A stretch of 64,000 nt of DNA from Bradyrhizobium embrapense (GTDB lineage Bacteria > Pseudomonadota > Alphaproteobacteria > Rhizobiales > Xanthobacteraceae): NCBI RefSeq assembly GCF_001189235.2, contig NZ_LFIP02000002.1:1054411-1118410 (forward strand), given 5' to 3'. This document shows positions 53,161 to 63,838 of this stretch, piece by piece. The notes beneath the pieces were generated by a model. That model ran no database searches, was not told the origin of the DNA, and saw nothing but the letters and a program-made list of their open reading frames with translations. Within the stretch, counting starts at the first letter, position 1; each line of letters opens with the position of its first letter. The translations under genes were made by a program, and so were the position numbers.

Positions 53161-53394
53161 TCAGGTCTGGCCGCTGCGGTTGGAGACCAGCCGGATTTGC
53201 GTGACCTGGTCGGCGTTGCCGGCAAGATAGGCCTGCGCGTCGCGTACCAGACGCTCGATCGCCGCGGCGTCATAGCTCGGATGACGCGCGTTCAGATGCA
53301 GGGCGGTCTCGATCTGCATTACATTGGTCGTGGCACCCGCGCCGATCTCGATCGAGAACGACACCAGTGAAACTTGCGGGCTCTTGAACGCCAT
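53161..53394 (-). CDS. Small hypothetical protein
   Basis: A 77-residue protein with GAAAGGAG before the ATG (MAFKSPQVSLVSFSIEIGAG). It has beta-rich N-terminal and helical C-terminal parts (AAIERLVRDAQAYLAGNADQ). It lies 38 bases downstream of the antiporter gene on the same strand. No family is recognised. Confidence 0.6.
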   Translation of the reverse strand: MAFKSPQVSLVSFSIEIGAGATTNVMQIETALHLNARHPSYDAAAIERLVRDAQAYLAGNADQVTQIRLVSNRSGQT

Positions 53395-53432
53395 ATCTTG
53401 ATCTCCTTTCGTCGCGCCGTGGGCGCAGTTGC

Positions 53433-55163
53433 TCAGGCCTCGGAATCTTCCCTCGCGCTCGCAGCACCCTGCGAGGCAACATCAAGATGTCCCCGGTCGA
53501 GCTCCTCGATCATGCCGCGGGCGATCTCGCGCTCGCCCATGATCACGATATCGGCCCCGAGCCCTTTCAGATGATCGACCTCGGCGTCGGAATGCGCGCG
53601 GGCGATGATCCGGATCTCGGCGTTGGCTGCGCGGGCCTGCTCGACGATCTGTCCGGCTTCGAAGGCTTCGGGGATCGCAATGACCAGCGATCGCGCGGCG
53701 GCCGGATTGGTCGCGCGCAGCACGCTGGCGCGCGCGGCGTTGCCCATCAGGGCCTCGATACCGCGCTGCCTGAGCTTTGCGACCGTGTCGTCGGACGCCT
53801 CGATCGCGAGAAACGGCGCGTTGCGCCGATGCAGGGCATCACCCACGAGGCTGCCGACCCGGCCGTAGCCGACCAGGATGGTGTGATCCCGCAGGTCGGT
53901 GACCGGGATCGGTTCAGTGGTCGCAACGGTCGGCGAGGCGGCCTGCGGCTTCTCGAGCCGCGAGGTCAGCCAGTCGACCACCGCGAACACCAGCGGGTTG
54001 AGCATGATCGAGAAGATCGCGCCGGCCAGGATCAGGTCGCGGCCGGCCTTCGGCAGCAGATTGAGCGCAACGCCGAGCTCGGCCAGGATGAAGGAGAATT
54101 CGCCGATCTGGGCGAGGCTCGCCGAGATCATCAGGGCGGTCGCCATCGGGTGACGGAACAGCACGACGATCAGAAGCGCGGCGAGTGACTTGCCGACCAC
54201 GATCACGAACAGCGTCGCGAGAAACGGCCACGGCTCGCGCACCACGCTCAGCGGATCGAACAGCATGCCGACCGAGACGAAGAACAGCACCGCGAAGGCG
54301 TCGCGCAGCGGCAGGGTCTCCTGGGCGGCGCGCTGGCTGAGCGGCGATTCCCGCAGCATCATCCCGGCGAAGAAGGCGCCGAGCGCCAGCGAAACCCCGA
54401 ACAGCTTGGTGGCGCCGAACGCGATGCAGAGCGCGATCGCGAGCACGGTCAGCCGGAACAGCTCTCGCGAGCCGGTGTGCGCGATGTAGTGCAGCACCCA
54501 TGGAATCAGGCGCCGCCCGACCACCAGCATCAGCGCGATGAACACGGCGATCTTGATCAGCGTCAGCACAAGCACGCCGGTCAGCCCGAGGCCGAAGCGG
54601 GTGGCGAGCGGGTCGGAGGTGAGTGCCGTGCCATCGCCCTGGAAACTCGCCACCGCCGGGAACAGCACCAGCGCGAGCACCATGGCGAGGTCCTCGACGA
54701 TCAGCCAGCCGACCGCGATCTTGCCGCGCTCGGTGTCCATCAGGCGACGCTCCTGCAGCGCGCGCAACAGCACGACGGTACTCGCGACCGACAGCGCGAG
54801 CCCGAACACCAGGCCGGCACCGACGGTCCAGCCCATCAACAGCGCGAGGCCGAGGCCGAGCAGCGTGGCGACCGCAATCTGCGCGATGGCGCCGGGCACC
54901 GCGATTGCGCGCACCGACAGCAAGTCGTTCAGCGAGAAATGCAGGCCGACCCCGAACATCAGCAGAATGATACCGAGCTCGGCGAGTTCGGTCGCCAGCG
55001 CCTGGTCGGCGACGAAGCCCGGCGTGAACGGACCCGCGGCGACGCCCGCGAGCAGATAACCGACCAGTGGCGGAACCCGAAAGCGCTGGGCGATGGTTCC
55101 GAAGACGAAGGCTAATCCAAGGCCCGCGACGACGGTCGCGATCAGAGGTGTGTCATGCGGCAT
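53433..55163 (-). CDS. CPA2 family cation:proton antiporter with RCK domain (KefB/YbaL-like)
   Basis: A 576-residue protein. The N-terminal 390 residues hold about 12 membrane helices, with LVGYLLAGVAAGPFTPGFVA and the ion-path motif LGAFFAGMMLRESPL. A TrkA-N/RCK nucleotide-binding domain follows (HTILVGYGRVGSLVGDALHR, later GADIVIMGEREIARGMIEEL). This is the YbaL-type layout of potassium or sodium/proton exchangers. I chose ATG 55163 (MPHDTPLIATVV); an upstream in-frame start at 55220 would add polar residues. It may aid pH or osmotic stress survival. Confidence 0.9.
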   Translation of the reverse strand: MPHDTPLIATVVAGLGLAFVFGTIAQRFRVPPLVGYLLAGVAAGPFTPGFVADQALATELAELGIILLMFGVGLHFSLNDLLSVRAIAVPGAIAQIAVATLLGLGLALLMGWTVGAGLVFGLALSVASTVVLLRALQERRLMDTERGKIAVGWLIVEDLAMVLALVLFPAVASFQGDGTALTSDPLATRFGLGLTGVLVLTLIKIAVFIALMLVVGRRLIPWVLHYIAHTGSRELFRLTVLAIALCIAFGATKLFGVSLALGAFFAGMMLRESPLSQRAAQETLPLRDAFAVLFFVSVGMLFDPLSVVREPWPFLATLFVIVVGKSLAALLIVVLFRHPMATALMISASLAQIGEFSFILAELGVALNLLPKAGRDLILAGAIFSIMLNPLVFAVVDWLTSRLEKPQAASPTVATTEPIPVTDLRDHTILVGYGRVGSLVGDALHRRNAPFLAIEASDDTVAKLRQRGIEALMGNAARASVLRATNPAAARSLVIAIPEAFEAGQIVEQARAANAEIRIIARAHSDAEVDHLKGLGADIVIMGEREIARGMIEELDRGHLDVASQGAASAREDSEA

Positions 55164-55245
55164 TTCGCCTTGTCGCACAGCATGGTTGGCGGTGCACCGC
55201 GACCATTTGAGGCGCGGCATTCCGCGCGCGGAACTGTGATCTATT

Positions 55246-55265
55246 GCTCATGGCGTGGGCATATG
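55246..55265 (+). promoter_or_regulatory. Putative SorC-family operator upstream of the HAD gene
   Basis: GCTCATGGCGTGGGCATATG matches the site at 57019-57038 (GCTCAGCACGTGGGCATATG) at 17 of 20 bases, with the same position relative to an operon start. It lies 13 bases before the HAD gene's ATG. Confidence 0.5.
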
Positions 55266-55278
55266 ATCTCATGCCGAG

Positions 55279-55944
55279 ATGGAACCGCGGCTGCCCAAGA
55301 CCGATCTCGTCATCTTCGACTGTGACGGCGTGCTCGTCGACAGCGAGGAGCTGAGCTGCCGCTGCCTCGCCGAGGCGATGGTCGAGGCCGGCATCGAGAT
55401 GAGCACCGATCGGGCGCTCGAACTCTTCCTCGGGCGCAGCACCACGGCCCTGGTCGCGTATTGCCGGAGTGTGGGCAAGCCGTTGCCGTCGACCTTCCTG
55501 ACTGAATTGGCGCTGCAGGTGCGCGAGACTTTCCGATCGCAGCTCAAACCGATTGCCGGCATCGCCGCCGTGCTCGCGGAATTGCAGCTGCCGTATTGTG
55601 TTGCCTCATCGAGCGATCTTGACCGCGTGCGGTTCTCGCTGGAGTTGACCGGTCTTGCGTCGAGCTTCGGGCCGCGGCTCTACACCGCGCAGATGGTCGA
55701 GCATGGCAAGCCGGCGCCGGATCTGTTCTTGTATGCGGCCAGCGCGATGGGAGCCGATCCGCGCCGTACGCTCGTGATCGAGGACAGCGTCAGCGGGGTG
55801 ACGGCGGCGAAGGCCGCCGGGATGAAAGTGTGGGGATTCGTCGGCGGCGCCCACTATCGGCTGGCGGACGGCAGTGCTCTGCTGAAGCAGGCGGGGGCGG
55901 ATCGAATCTTCGCCGCGATGACGGATTTCTGGAACGAAGGCTGA
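55279..55944 (+). CDS. HAD family hydrolase (sugar phosphatase type)
   Basis: A 221-residue HAD protein. The nucleophile motif is VIFDCDGVLVDSEEL near residue 13, motif II is VASSSD, Lys of motif III is in HGKPAPDLF, and motif IV is VIEDSVSGV. This is the beta-phosphoglucomutase/sugar-phosphatase subfamily. The start is at ATG 55279. It is nine bases before the SorC regulator gene and within a polyol operon region, so it likely dephosphorylates a sugar or polyol phosphate intermediate. Confidence 0.88.
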   Translation: MEPRLPKTDLVIFDCDGVLVDSEELSCRCLAEAMVEAGIEMSTDRALELFLGRSTTALVAYCRSVGKPLPSTFLTELALQVRETFRSQLKPIAGIAAVLAELQLPYCVASSSDLDRVRFSLELTGLASSFGPRLYTAQMVEHGKPAPDLFLYAASAMGADPRRTLVIEDSVSGVTAAKAAGMKVWGFVGGAHYRLADGSALLKQAGADRIFAAMTDFWNEG

Positions 55945-55953
55945 CGCAAGATC

Positions 55954-56907
55954 ATGGCTGCGCCCGACAACGAAAAGTCTCGCCTCGACGATGCGGCGCG
56001 CGCCGGCTGGCTGTATTTCATCGCGGGCCACACCCAGGACGAGATTGCAAAGATGCTTCAGGTGTCGCGCGCCTCGGCGCAGCGCCTGGTGTCGCTGTGC
56101 CTTGCCGAGCGGCTGATCACGTTTCGTCTCGAACACCCCATTGCCGCCTGCATGGAGCTCGCTTCCCGGCTGAAGGAGCGGTTCGATCTGGTGCATTGCG
56201 ACGTCGTACCATCGGATCCGGCGGCGCCGCTGTCGAATGCCGGGATTGCGGAGCGCAGCGCCAATCTGCTGGAGCTGACGCTGCGCTCGGAGACGCCGGT
56301 CATCGTGGCGCTCGGCACCGGCCGTGCGGTGCGCGCCGCGGTCGAGCGGGTCTCGCCGATCGAGCGGCCCGACCATCAGATCGTCTCGCTGGTCGGAAAT
56401 ATCTCCGCCGACGGCTCGGCGAGCTTCTACGACACGGTCGGACGGCTCGCCGACCGCACCGGTGCGCGGCACTACCCGATGCCGTTGCCGTTCCTGATGT
56501 CGAGCGAGGACGAGCGCAACCGGATGATCCGGATCGACCCGATCGCGCGGGTGAGGGCTGTCGCCGCCAAGGCCGATCTGCGCCTGATCGGCATCGGCCA
56601 GATGGACCAGAAGGCGCAGGTCCATGTCGACGGTTTCGTCACCCGCGAAGAGCTGCTGGAGATGATGCGGCTCGGGGCGGTCGGTGAAGTGACGGGCTGG
56701 GCGTATGACGCCAAGGGCCGCCTCATCAAGGGCGGCACCAACAAGCGCCTGACCAGCATTCCGCCGCAAATCCCCGCGGTCTCGACCACGATCGCGGCGG
56801 CGGTCGGCGCCGCCAAGGTGCCGTCGATCAAGGCCGCGCTGGCGGGCCGGGTGATCAATGGCCTGATCACCGATGAGGCCACCGCACGCGCGGTGCTGGA
56901 TCGCTAA
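55954..56907 (+). CDS. SorC/DeoR-type sugar-binding transcriptional regulator
   Basis: A 317-residue regulator. The helix-turn-helix is within residues 28-62 (HTQDEIAKMLQVSRASAQRL). The sugar-binding domain follows, with VIVALGTGRAVRAAVERVSP and ISADGSASFYDTVGRLADRT, the C-terminal half of SorC family members. It is directly upstream of a polyol ABC transporter operon, and a 20-base site shared by both promoter regions is likely its operator. The inducer is probably a phosphorylated polyol or ketose. Confidence 0.92.
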   Translation: MAAPDNEKSRLDDAARAGWLYFIAGHTQDEIAKMLQVSRASAQRLVSLCLAERLITFRLEHPIAACMELASRLKERFDLVHCDVVPSDPAAPLSNAGIAERSANLLELTLRSETPVIVALGTGRAVRAAVERVSPIERPDHQIVSLVGNISADGSASFYDTVGRLADRTGARHYPMPLPFLMSSEDERNRMIRIDPIARVRAVAAKADLRLIGIGQMDQKAQVHVDGFVTREELLEMMRLGAVGEVTGWAYDAKGRLIKGGTNKRLTSIPPQIPAVSTTIAAAVGAAKVPSIKAALAGRVINGLITDEATARAVLDR

Positions 56908-56987
56908 ACGCCCTTTCGCTCCCGCAAAAACCTCCCTTCCAGGCTGTGGCGGAACCCGCGATCGCGCGGGACGGCGCACCCGCGTGC

Positions 56988-57049
56988 TTGACAAATTTTG
57001 GCGACAGGATGAACATACGCTCAGCACGTGGGCATATGCTCAACGTGAC
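56988..57049 (+). promoter_or_regulatory. Promoter and operator of the polyol ABC operon
   Basis: TTGACA at 56988-56993 is a good -35; 17 bases on lies GAACAT, a weak -10. Overlapping it are two direct repeats 19 bases apart, CATACGCTCAGCACGTG (57014-57030) and CATATGCTCAACGTGAC (57033-57049). The part GCTCAGCACGTGGGCATATG (57019-57038) recurs before the HAD gene. Confidence 0.55.
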
Positions 57050-57063
57050 ATAGGGAGGTCACC

Positions 57064-58377
57064 GTGAAAAACGTCCTTTGCGCCGTTGCGGGCGCGGCCA
57101 GTCTTTTGATCTCTGCCCCCTCGATCGCCCAGACCACGCTGACGGTGGCGACCGTCAACAACAGCGACATGATCCGCATGCAGGGGCTCACCAGCGAATT
57201 CACCGCGAAGAACCCCGACATCACCGTGAAATGGGTGACGCTCGAGGAGAACGTGCTGCGCCAGCGCGTGACCACCGACATCGCCACCAAGGGCGGCCAG
57301 TTCGACGTGCTCACCATCGGCACCTACGAGGTGCCGATCTGGGCCAAGAAGAGCTGGCTGGTGCCGCTCGACAAGCTCGGCGCGGATTACGACGTCAATG
57401 ACCTGCTGCCGAAGATCAAGGATGCGGTCTCCGTCGACGGCAAGCTCTACGCCGCACCGTTCTACGGCGAGAGTTCGATGGTGATGTACCGCACCGACCT
57501 GTTCGACAAGGCCGGCCTGAAGATGCCGGAAAGCCCGACCTGGGACTTCGTGGTCGATGCCGCCAAGAAACTGACCGACAAGTCGGGCGGCGTCTACGGC
57601 ATCTGCCTGCGCGGCAAGGCCGGCTGGGGCGAGAACATGGCGTTCCTGACCGCGATGTCCAATTCGTTCGGCGCGCGCTGGTTCGACGAGAAGTGGGAGC
57701 CGCAGTTCAATTCGCCGGAATGGAAGAAGACGCTGACGACCTATGTCGACCTGATGAAGCAGGCCGGACCTCCCGGCGCCTCGTCCAACGGCTTCAACGA
57801 GAATCTCGCGCTGTTCAGCGCCGGCAAATGCGCGATGTGGATCGATGCCACGGTGGCGGCGTCCATGGTGACCAACCCGAAGGATTCCAAGGTTGCCGAC
57901 AAGGTCGGCTTTGCGCTGGCCCCGAACACCGGGCTCGGCAAGAACGCCAACTGGCTGTGGGCGTGGAGCCTTGCGATCCCCGCCGGCTCGAAGAAGGTCG
58001 ATGCGGCCGAGAAGTTCATCGCCTGGGCCACCAGCAAGGATTACACCAAGCTCGTCGCGTCGAAGGAAGGCTGGTCCAACGTGCCGCCCGGCACGCGCAC
58101 CTCGCTCTACAAGAACCCCGACTATCTGAAGGTCGCGCCCTTCGCCAAGCTGACGCTGGCCTCGATCGATGCGGCCGACCCGAACAAGCCGACGGTGAAA
58201 CCGGTGCCTTACGTGGGCGTGCAGTACGCGGCGATCCCTGAATTCCAGGGCATCGGCACCCAGGTCGGCCAGCAGTTCTCGGCCGCGTTATCCGGCTCGA
58301 CCACCGTCGATGCGGCGCTCTCGGCTGCGCAGTCCGCGACCGAGCGCGAGATGAAGCGCGCGGGCTATATCAAGTAA
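57064..58377 (+). CDS. smoE: Sugar/polyol ABC transporter substrate-binding protein (SmoE-like)
   Basis: A 437-residue periplasmic binding protein with a signal peptide (MKNVLCAVAGAASLLISAPS, then IAQ). The mature start TTLTVATVNNSDMIRMQGLT is typical of the sorbitol/mannitol SmoE group, with LYAAPFYGESSMVMYRTDLF in the middle and YVGVQYAAIPEFQGIGTQVG near the end. The start is GTG 57064, five bases after GGGAGG. It is first in an SBP-permease-permease-ATPase set. The sugar alcohol transported is not fixed by sequence. Confidence 0.88.
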   Translation: MKNVLCAVAGAASLLISAPSIAQTTLTVATVNNSDMIRMQGLTSEFTAKNPDITVKWVTLEENVLRQRVTTDIATKGGQFDVLTIGTYEVPIWAKKSWLVPLDKLGADYDVNDLLPKIKDAVSVDGKLYAAPFYGESSMVMYRTDLFDKAGLKMPESPTWDFVVDAAKKLTDKSGGVYGICLRGKAGWGENMAFLTAMSNSFGARWFDEKWEPQFNSPEWKKTLTTYVDLMKQAGPPGASSNGFNENLALFSAGKCAMWIDATVAASMVTNPKDSKVADKVGFALAPNTGLGKNANWLWAWSLAIPAGSKKVDAAEKFIAWATSKDYTKLVASKEGWSNVPPGTRTSLYKNPDYLKVAPFAKLTLASIDAADPNKPTVKPVPYVGVQYAAIPEFQGIGTQVGQQFSAALSGSTTVDAALSAAQSATEREMKRAGYIK

Positions 58378-58512
58378 ACCACGCCTGGACCAAAGCCGGG
58401 GCGCGGCATGCACCCTGGCCTCCCGACCAGTTTCGACCTCCCGAGCTGGCTACTTGCGACCATCCTGTCCCGCAGCGGGATGGTCGCTCCTTTCCGAAAG
58501 AAGGAGGCGGGG

Positions 58513-59385
58513 ATGGCGACCCAGCAGACCCAACTGCTCGCACGCACGCTGCTCACGCCCGCCGTGGCGCTGCTGTTCATCTGGATGGTCGTGCCGCTGG
58601 CGCTCACGATCTACTTCGCGACCCTGCACTACAACCTGCTCGATCCCGGCTCCGAATCCTTCGTCGGGCTGGAGAACTTCCGCTACTTCCTCACCGATCC
58701 GGCCTTCCTCGCCTCGTTGCAGAACACCTTGGTGCTGGTCGGCTCGGTGCTCGCGATCACGATCATCCTCGGCGTGCCGCTGGCGCTGTTGCTCGACCAG
58801 CAGGTGGTCGGGCTCTCGATCGTCCGCCTGATGGTGATCGCGCCGTTCTTCGTGATGCCGACGGTGAGCGCGCTGGTCTGGAAAAACCTGCTGATGCATC
58901 CGGTGTCGGGCCTGTTCGCCTGGATCGCACATCTGTTCGGGTTGCCCGCGATCGACTGGTTCAACGAGGCGCCGCTGTTCTCGGTGATCCTGATCATCTC
59001 CTGGCAGTGGCTGCCGTTCGCGACCCTGATCCTGCTCACAGCGCTGCAGTCGCTCGACGAGGAGCAGAAGGAGGCGGCCGAGATGGACGGCGCGAGCGCG
59101 ATCTCGACCTTCATCTACATCACGCTGCCGCACCTCGCGCGCCCGATCACGGTGGTGATCCTGATCGAGACCATCTTCCTGCTCACGGTGTTCGCGGAGA
59201 TATTCGTCACGACCGGCGGCGGTCCCGGCCTGCAGACCACCAACATCGCCTTCCTGATCTATTCCCAGGCGCTGATCCAGTACGACGTCGGCAGCGCATC
59301 GGCGGGCGGCCTGGTCGCGGTGGTGCTTGCCAACATCGTCGCGTTCTTCCTCGTTCGCATCGTCGGCCGGAATCTGGAGGCGTAA
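58513..59385 (+). CDS. smoF: ABC transporter permease, SmoF/MalF-like
   Basis: A 290-residue permease with six hydrophobic helices. The binding-protein-dependent transport EAA loop is EEQKEAAEMDGASAISTFIY. ATG 58513 (MATQQTQLLA) is preceded by GGAGG; the frame stays open to 58408, but that part has no signal. It follows the binding protein and forms a heterodimeric channel with the next gene's product. Confidence 0.92.
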   Translation: MATQQTQLLARTLLTPAVALLFIWMVVPLALTIYFATLHYNLLDPGSESFVGLENFRYFLTDPAFLASLQNTLVLVGSVLAITIILGVPLALLLDQQVVGLSIVRLMVIAPFFVMPTVSALVWKNLLMHPVSGLFAWIAHLFGLPAIDWFNEAPLFSVILIISWQWLPFATLILLTALQSLDEEQKEAAEMDGASAISTFIYITLPHLARPITVVILIETIFLLTVFAEIFVTTGGGPGLQTTNIAFLIYSQALIQYDVGSASAGGLVAVVLANIVAFFLVRIVGRNLEA

Positions 59386-59389
59386 CGTC

Positions 59390-60220
59390 ATGGCGCGGAT
59401 GGTCACGACACGGCGCAAGGCGATCTCGACGGCCGCGGCCTGGCTGGTCGGCTTCCTGATCTTCTTCCCGATCCTCTGGATGGTGCTGGCGAGCTTCAAG
59501 ACCGAGCTCGAAGCGTTCGCGATCCCGCCATCGTTCCTGTTCTTCCACTGGACGACGGAAAACTACGTCACGGTGCAGGAGCGCAGCGATTATTTCCACC
59601 ACGCGCTCAACTCGATCATCATCGCAGGCGGCTCGACATTGATCGCGATGCTGATCGCAATTCCGGCCGCGTGGTCGATGGCATTCTCGCCGACCAAGCG
59701 GACCAAGGACATCCTGCTCTGGATGCTCTCGACCAAGATGATGCCGCCGGTCGGCGTGCTGGTGCCGATCTACCTGATCTACCGGAATTTCGGCCTGCTC
59801 GACACCCGGACCGGCCTGATCTTCATCCTGTGCCTCGGCAACCTGCCGATCGTGATCTGGATGCTGTTCACCTATTTCAAGGAGATCCCCAAGGACATCC
59901 TCGAGGCGGCGCGGATGGACGGCGCCACGATCGGCCGCGAGCTGATCTATGTGCTGACGCCGATGGCCGTGCCGGGGCTCGCCTCGACTTTGCTGCTCAA
60001 CCTGATCCTGGCGTGGAACGAGGCATTCTGGACCCTCAATCTGTCGACGCTCGAGGCCGCGCCGCTCACCGTGTTCATCGCATCCTATTCCAGCCCGGAA
60101 GGATTGTTCTGGGCGAAACTGTCGGCGGCGTCGACGCTCGCGATCGCGCCCATTCTCGTGCTCGGCTGGTTCAGTCAGCGGCAGCTCGTCCGTGGCCTGA
60201 CCTTCGGCGCGGTCAAGTAG
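59390..60220 (+). CDS. smoG: ABC transporter permease, SmoG/MalG-like
   Basis: A 276-residue permease with six helices. It begins [20 protein letters not shown], and the EAA loop is [20 protein letters not shown]. It starts four bases after the stop of the first permease. It completes the membrane channel. Confidence 0.92.
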   Translation: MARMVTTRRKAISTAAAWLVGFLIFFPILWMVLASFKTELEAFAIPPSFLFFHWTTENYVTVQERSDYFHHALNSIIIAGGSTLIAMLIAIPAAWSMAFSPTKRTKDILLWMLSTKMMPPVGVLVPIYLIYRNFGLLDTRTGLIFILCLGNLPIVIWMLFTYFKEIPKDILEAARMDGATIGRELIYVLTPMAVPGLASTLLLNLILAWNEAFWTLNLSTLEAAPLTVFIASYSSPEGLFWAKLSAASTLAIAPILVLGWFSQRQLVRGLTFGAVK

Positions 60221-60236
60221 CAGAAAGGCTTGTCCC

Positions 60237-61244
<1,008 letters not shown>

Positions 61245-61319
61245 TCCTCAGCAGTTGATCTCGCTCTGGCCGGGGCGGCACGCCTGCGTAACGCGGGCTT
61301 TAGGCAAAGGAAGAAGAAA

Positions 61320-62093
61320 ATGTACCTCGAGAAATTCAGGCTTGGCGGCAAGACCGCCATCATCACCGGCGCCGGTCAGGGCATCGGGCTCGCCTGCGCC
61401 GAAGCGCTCGCGGAAGCCGGCGCCAAGGTCGTCATCGGCGATCGTGACGCCAAGGTCGCCAATGATGCGCAGGCGGCGCTGAAGGCCAAGGGCTTCGACG
61501 CTGATATCGCGCTGATGGACGTGACGGACTCCGGCCGCGTTTCGGCGGTCGCCGACGAGCTGGTGCGCAAGTACGGCAAGGTCGACATTCTCGTTAACAA
61601 TGCCGGCATCGCCCGCAGCGAGACGCCGGCCGAGACCGTGACCGACGAGCACTGGCTCAACGTCATCGACGTCAATCTGAACGGGACCTTCTGGTGCTGC
61701 CGGGCGTTCGGCAATCACATGCTGAAGGCGAAGTCTGGCACCATCGTCAATGTCGGCTCGATGTCCGGCTTCATCGTCAACAAGCCGCAGGAGCAGTGCT
61801 TCTACAATGCCTCCAAGGCCGCCGTGCATCACCTCACCAAATCGCTCGCCGCGGAATGGGGCGCGCGCGGGATCCGCGTCAACGCCGTGGCGCCGACCTA
61901 TATCGAGACGCCGCTGAACGCCTTCGTGAAGAACAGCCCCAAGATGTACGACGCCTGGATCGGCGGAACCCCGATGGCGCGGATGGGGCAGGTCGACGAG
62001 GTCGCCTCCGTGGTGCTGTTCCTGGCGTCCGAGGCTGCGAGCCTGATGACCGGAAGCATCGTTCTGGTCGATGGCGGCTACACTTGCTGGTAG
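61320..62093 (+). CDS. SDR family polyol dehydrogenase-like protein
   Basis: A 257-residue classical SDR. The NAD motif is IITGAGQGIGLACAEALAEA, NNAG is in ILVNNAGIARSETP, the catalytic Ser is in NVGSMSGF, and YxxxK is YNASKAAV. It ends SIVLVDGGYTCW. Here, after a polyol importer, it probably oxidises the imported polyol to a ketose, as SmoS does for sorbitol; the exact substrate is open. Confidence 0.9.
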   Translation: MYLEKFRLGGKTAIITGAGQGIGLACAEALAEAGAKVVIGDRDAKVANDAQAALKAKGFDADIALMDVTDSGRVSAVADELVRKYGKVDILVNNAGIARSETPAETVTDEHWLNVIDVNLNGTFWCCRAFGNHMLKAKSGTIVNVGSMSGFIVNKPQEQCFYNASKAAVHHLTKSLAAEWGARGIRVNAVAPTYIETPLNAFVKNSPKMYDAWIGGTPMARMGQVDEVASVVLFLASEAASLMTGSIVLVDGGYTCW

Positions 62094-62107
62094 GCTTGCG
62101 CCGGACA

Positions 62108-62152
62108 GCATGATCCGGAAAAGTGGCGACCGGTTTTCCGAAGAGATCATGC
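62108..62152. repeat. Dispersed palindromic repeat, second copy
   Basis: A 45-base imperfect palindrome starting GCATGATCCGGAAAAG and ending GATCATGC. It is the inverted version of the repeat at 29428-29472, in the short gap between the SDR and the kinase gene. Confidence 0.65.
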
Positions 62153-62172
62153 GCAAGCAAAGATGAGCGGCC

Positions 62173-63825
62173 ATGCGGCAAGCCTATATCGGGGTGGACG
62201 TCGGGAGCACCAGCGCCCGGGCGGGGGTATTCGACGAGACCGGCAAGCTGCTGGGCTCGGCGCGGCATCCGATCCGGGTCTGGCACGAGTCCGGCGACAT
62301 CGTCGAGCAATCGTCTGACGACATCTGGGCGGCCTGCGTCGCCTCCGTGCGCAATGCGATGCGGGAGGCGGCGGTCGCCGCCGAGCACGTCAAGGGTATC
62401 GGCTTCGACGCGACCTGCTCGCTGGTCGTGCTCGACCGAGCCGGCCGGCCGCTGACCGTCAGCCCGTCCGGCGATCCCGCGCGCAACGTGGTGGTCTGGA
62501 TGGACCACCGCGCGATGGACGAGACTGAATTCGTCAACGCGACCGGCGACAAGGTGTTGCGTTATGTCGGCGGCGCCATCTCGCCTGAGATGGAGATCCC
62601 GAAGATCCTCTGGCTGAAGCGCCATCTGCCCGCGACCTATGAGGCGGCCGGTCACTTCTTCGATCTCGCCGACTATCTTTCGTTCCGCGCCTCCGGGTCG
62701 CTGGCGCGCTCGACCTGCACGGTCACCTGCAAATGGACCTATGTCGCGGGTGAGGGCGGCTGGAGCGAATCGTTCCTGAAGCGGGTGGGGCTCGAGGCGC
62801 TCGTCGCCGATCGCTTCGCCCGCATCGGCACCGAGATCGTGCCGCCCGGCTCGCCGCTCGGCCGCGGGCTGTCGGAGGATGCCGCGCGCGATCTTGGCCT
62901 CATGCCGGGAACCGCGGTCGGCGCCTCGCTGATCGATGCCCATGCCGGCGGCGTCGGTGCGATCGGCGGCCGCGATGGCTCCGGCGCCGAGGTCGACGTC
63001 TGCCAGCGGCTCGCCTACATCATGGGAACGTCGGCCTGCATCATGGCGACCACCGTCGATCCTTGCTTCGTGCCCGGCGTCTGGGGCCCGTATTTCGAAG
63101 GCATGGTGCCGGGCTTCTGGCTCAACGAAGGCGGTCAATCGGCGGCGGGGGCCGCGATCGATCATCTGCTCAAGTCGCATCCGGCGCATGCCGAGGTTTC
63201 GGCCGCGGCGAAGCGCGACGGCGTCGATGTCATCGAGTACCTTGAGAAGCGCATCCTGGCGCGCAGCGGCAATGCCGGCGCGGCCGCGCTGCTGGCGCGC
63301 AACGTCCATGTGCTGCCGGAATTCCTCGGCAACCGTTCGCCCTACGCCGATCCCGGCTCGCGCGCGGTGATCGCGGGGCTCGATCTCGATACCGATTTGT
63401 CGACGCTGGAGCGGCTGTTCATCGCCGGCCTGTGCGGGCTGGCCTATGGCCTTGCCGACGTCATCGAGGCGCTGCAGGCCCATGGCGTCAGCGGCAAGAC
63501 CATCGTGATCGGCGGCGGCGCGAGCCGCAGCCCGCTGGTGCGCCAGATCATGGCCGATACCACCGGCTACACGGTTGCGCTGCCGCAGACGCAAGAGCCT
63601 GTTTTGCTCGGCGCCGCGATGCTGGGCGCGGTCGCCAGCGGTGCGCACGATTCGATCAATGCGGCGATGGCCGGCATGTCGGCGCTCGGTCGGCTGAGCG
63701 AGCCGACCAGGCCCGAGCTGGCCGATTTCCACCGCCGGAAGCGCGGCGTGCACAGGATGCTGCGCCAGCTCGATCGCGACAGCCGCGAGGCGATGAAGCG
63801 CGTGCCCGGCGCGGCGCCAATGTAG
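62173..63825 (+). CDS. FGGY-family pentulose kinase (ribulokinase-like)
   Basis: A 550-residue sugar kinase. It begins YIGVDVGSTSARAGVFDETG, the ATP-phosphate 1 motif. The substrate loop WMDHRAMDETEF and the C-terminal IVIGGGASRSPLVRQIMAD (adenosine motif) follow. The length and the WMDHRA motif match the FGGY pentulose kinase branch (D-ribulokinase-like) rather than xylulokinase. It would phosphorylate a ketose made by the SDR. Confidence 0.9.
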   Translation: MRQAYIGVDVGSTSARAGVFDETGKLLGSARHPIRVWHESGDIVEQSSDDIWAACVASVRNAMREAAVAAEHVKGIGFDATCSLVVLDRAGRPLTVSPSGDPARNVVVWMDHRAMDETEFVNATGDKVLRYVGGAISPEMEIPKILWLKRHLPATYEAAGHFFDLADYLSFRASGSLARSTCTVTCKWTYVAGEGGWSESFLKRVGLEALVADRFARIGTEIVPPGSPLGRGLSEDAARDLGLMPGTAVGASLIDAHAGGVGAIGGRDGSGAEVDVCQRLAYIMGTSACIMATTVDPCFVPGVWGPYFEGMVPGFWLNEGGQSAAGAAIDHLLKSHPAHAEVSAAAKRDGVDVIEYLEKRILARSGNAGAAALLARNVHVLPEFLGNRSPYADPGSRAVIAGLDLDTDLSTLERLFIAGLCGLAYGLADVIEALQAHGVSGKTIVIGGGASRSPLVRQIMADTTGYTVALPQTQEPVLLGAAMLGAVASGAHDSINAAMAGMSALGRLSEPTRPELADFHRRKRGVHRMLRQLDRDSREAMKRVPGAAPM

Positions 63826-63838
63826 GGATTGTTTGTCC

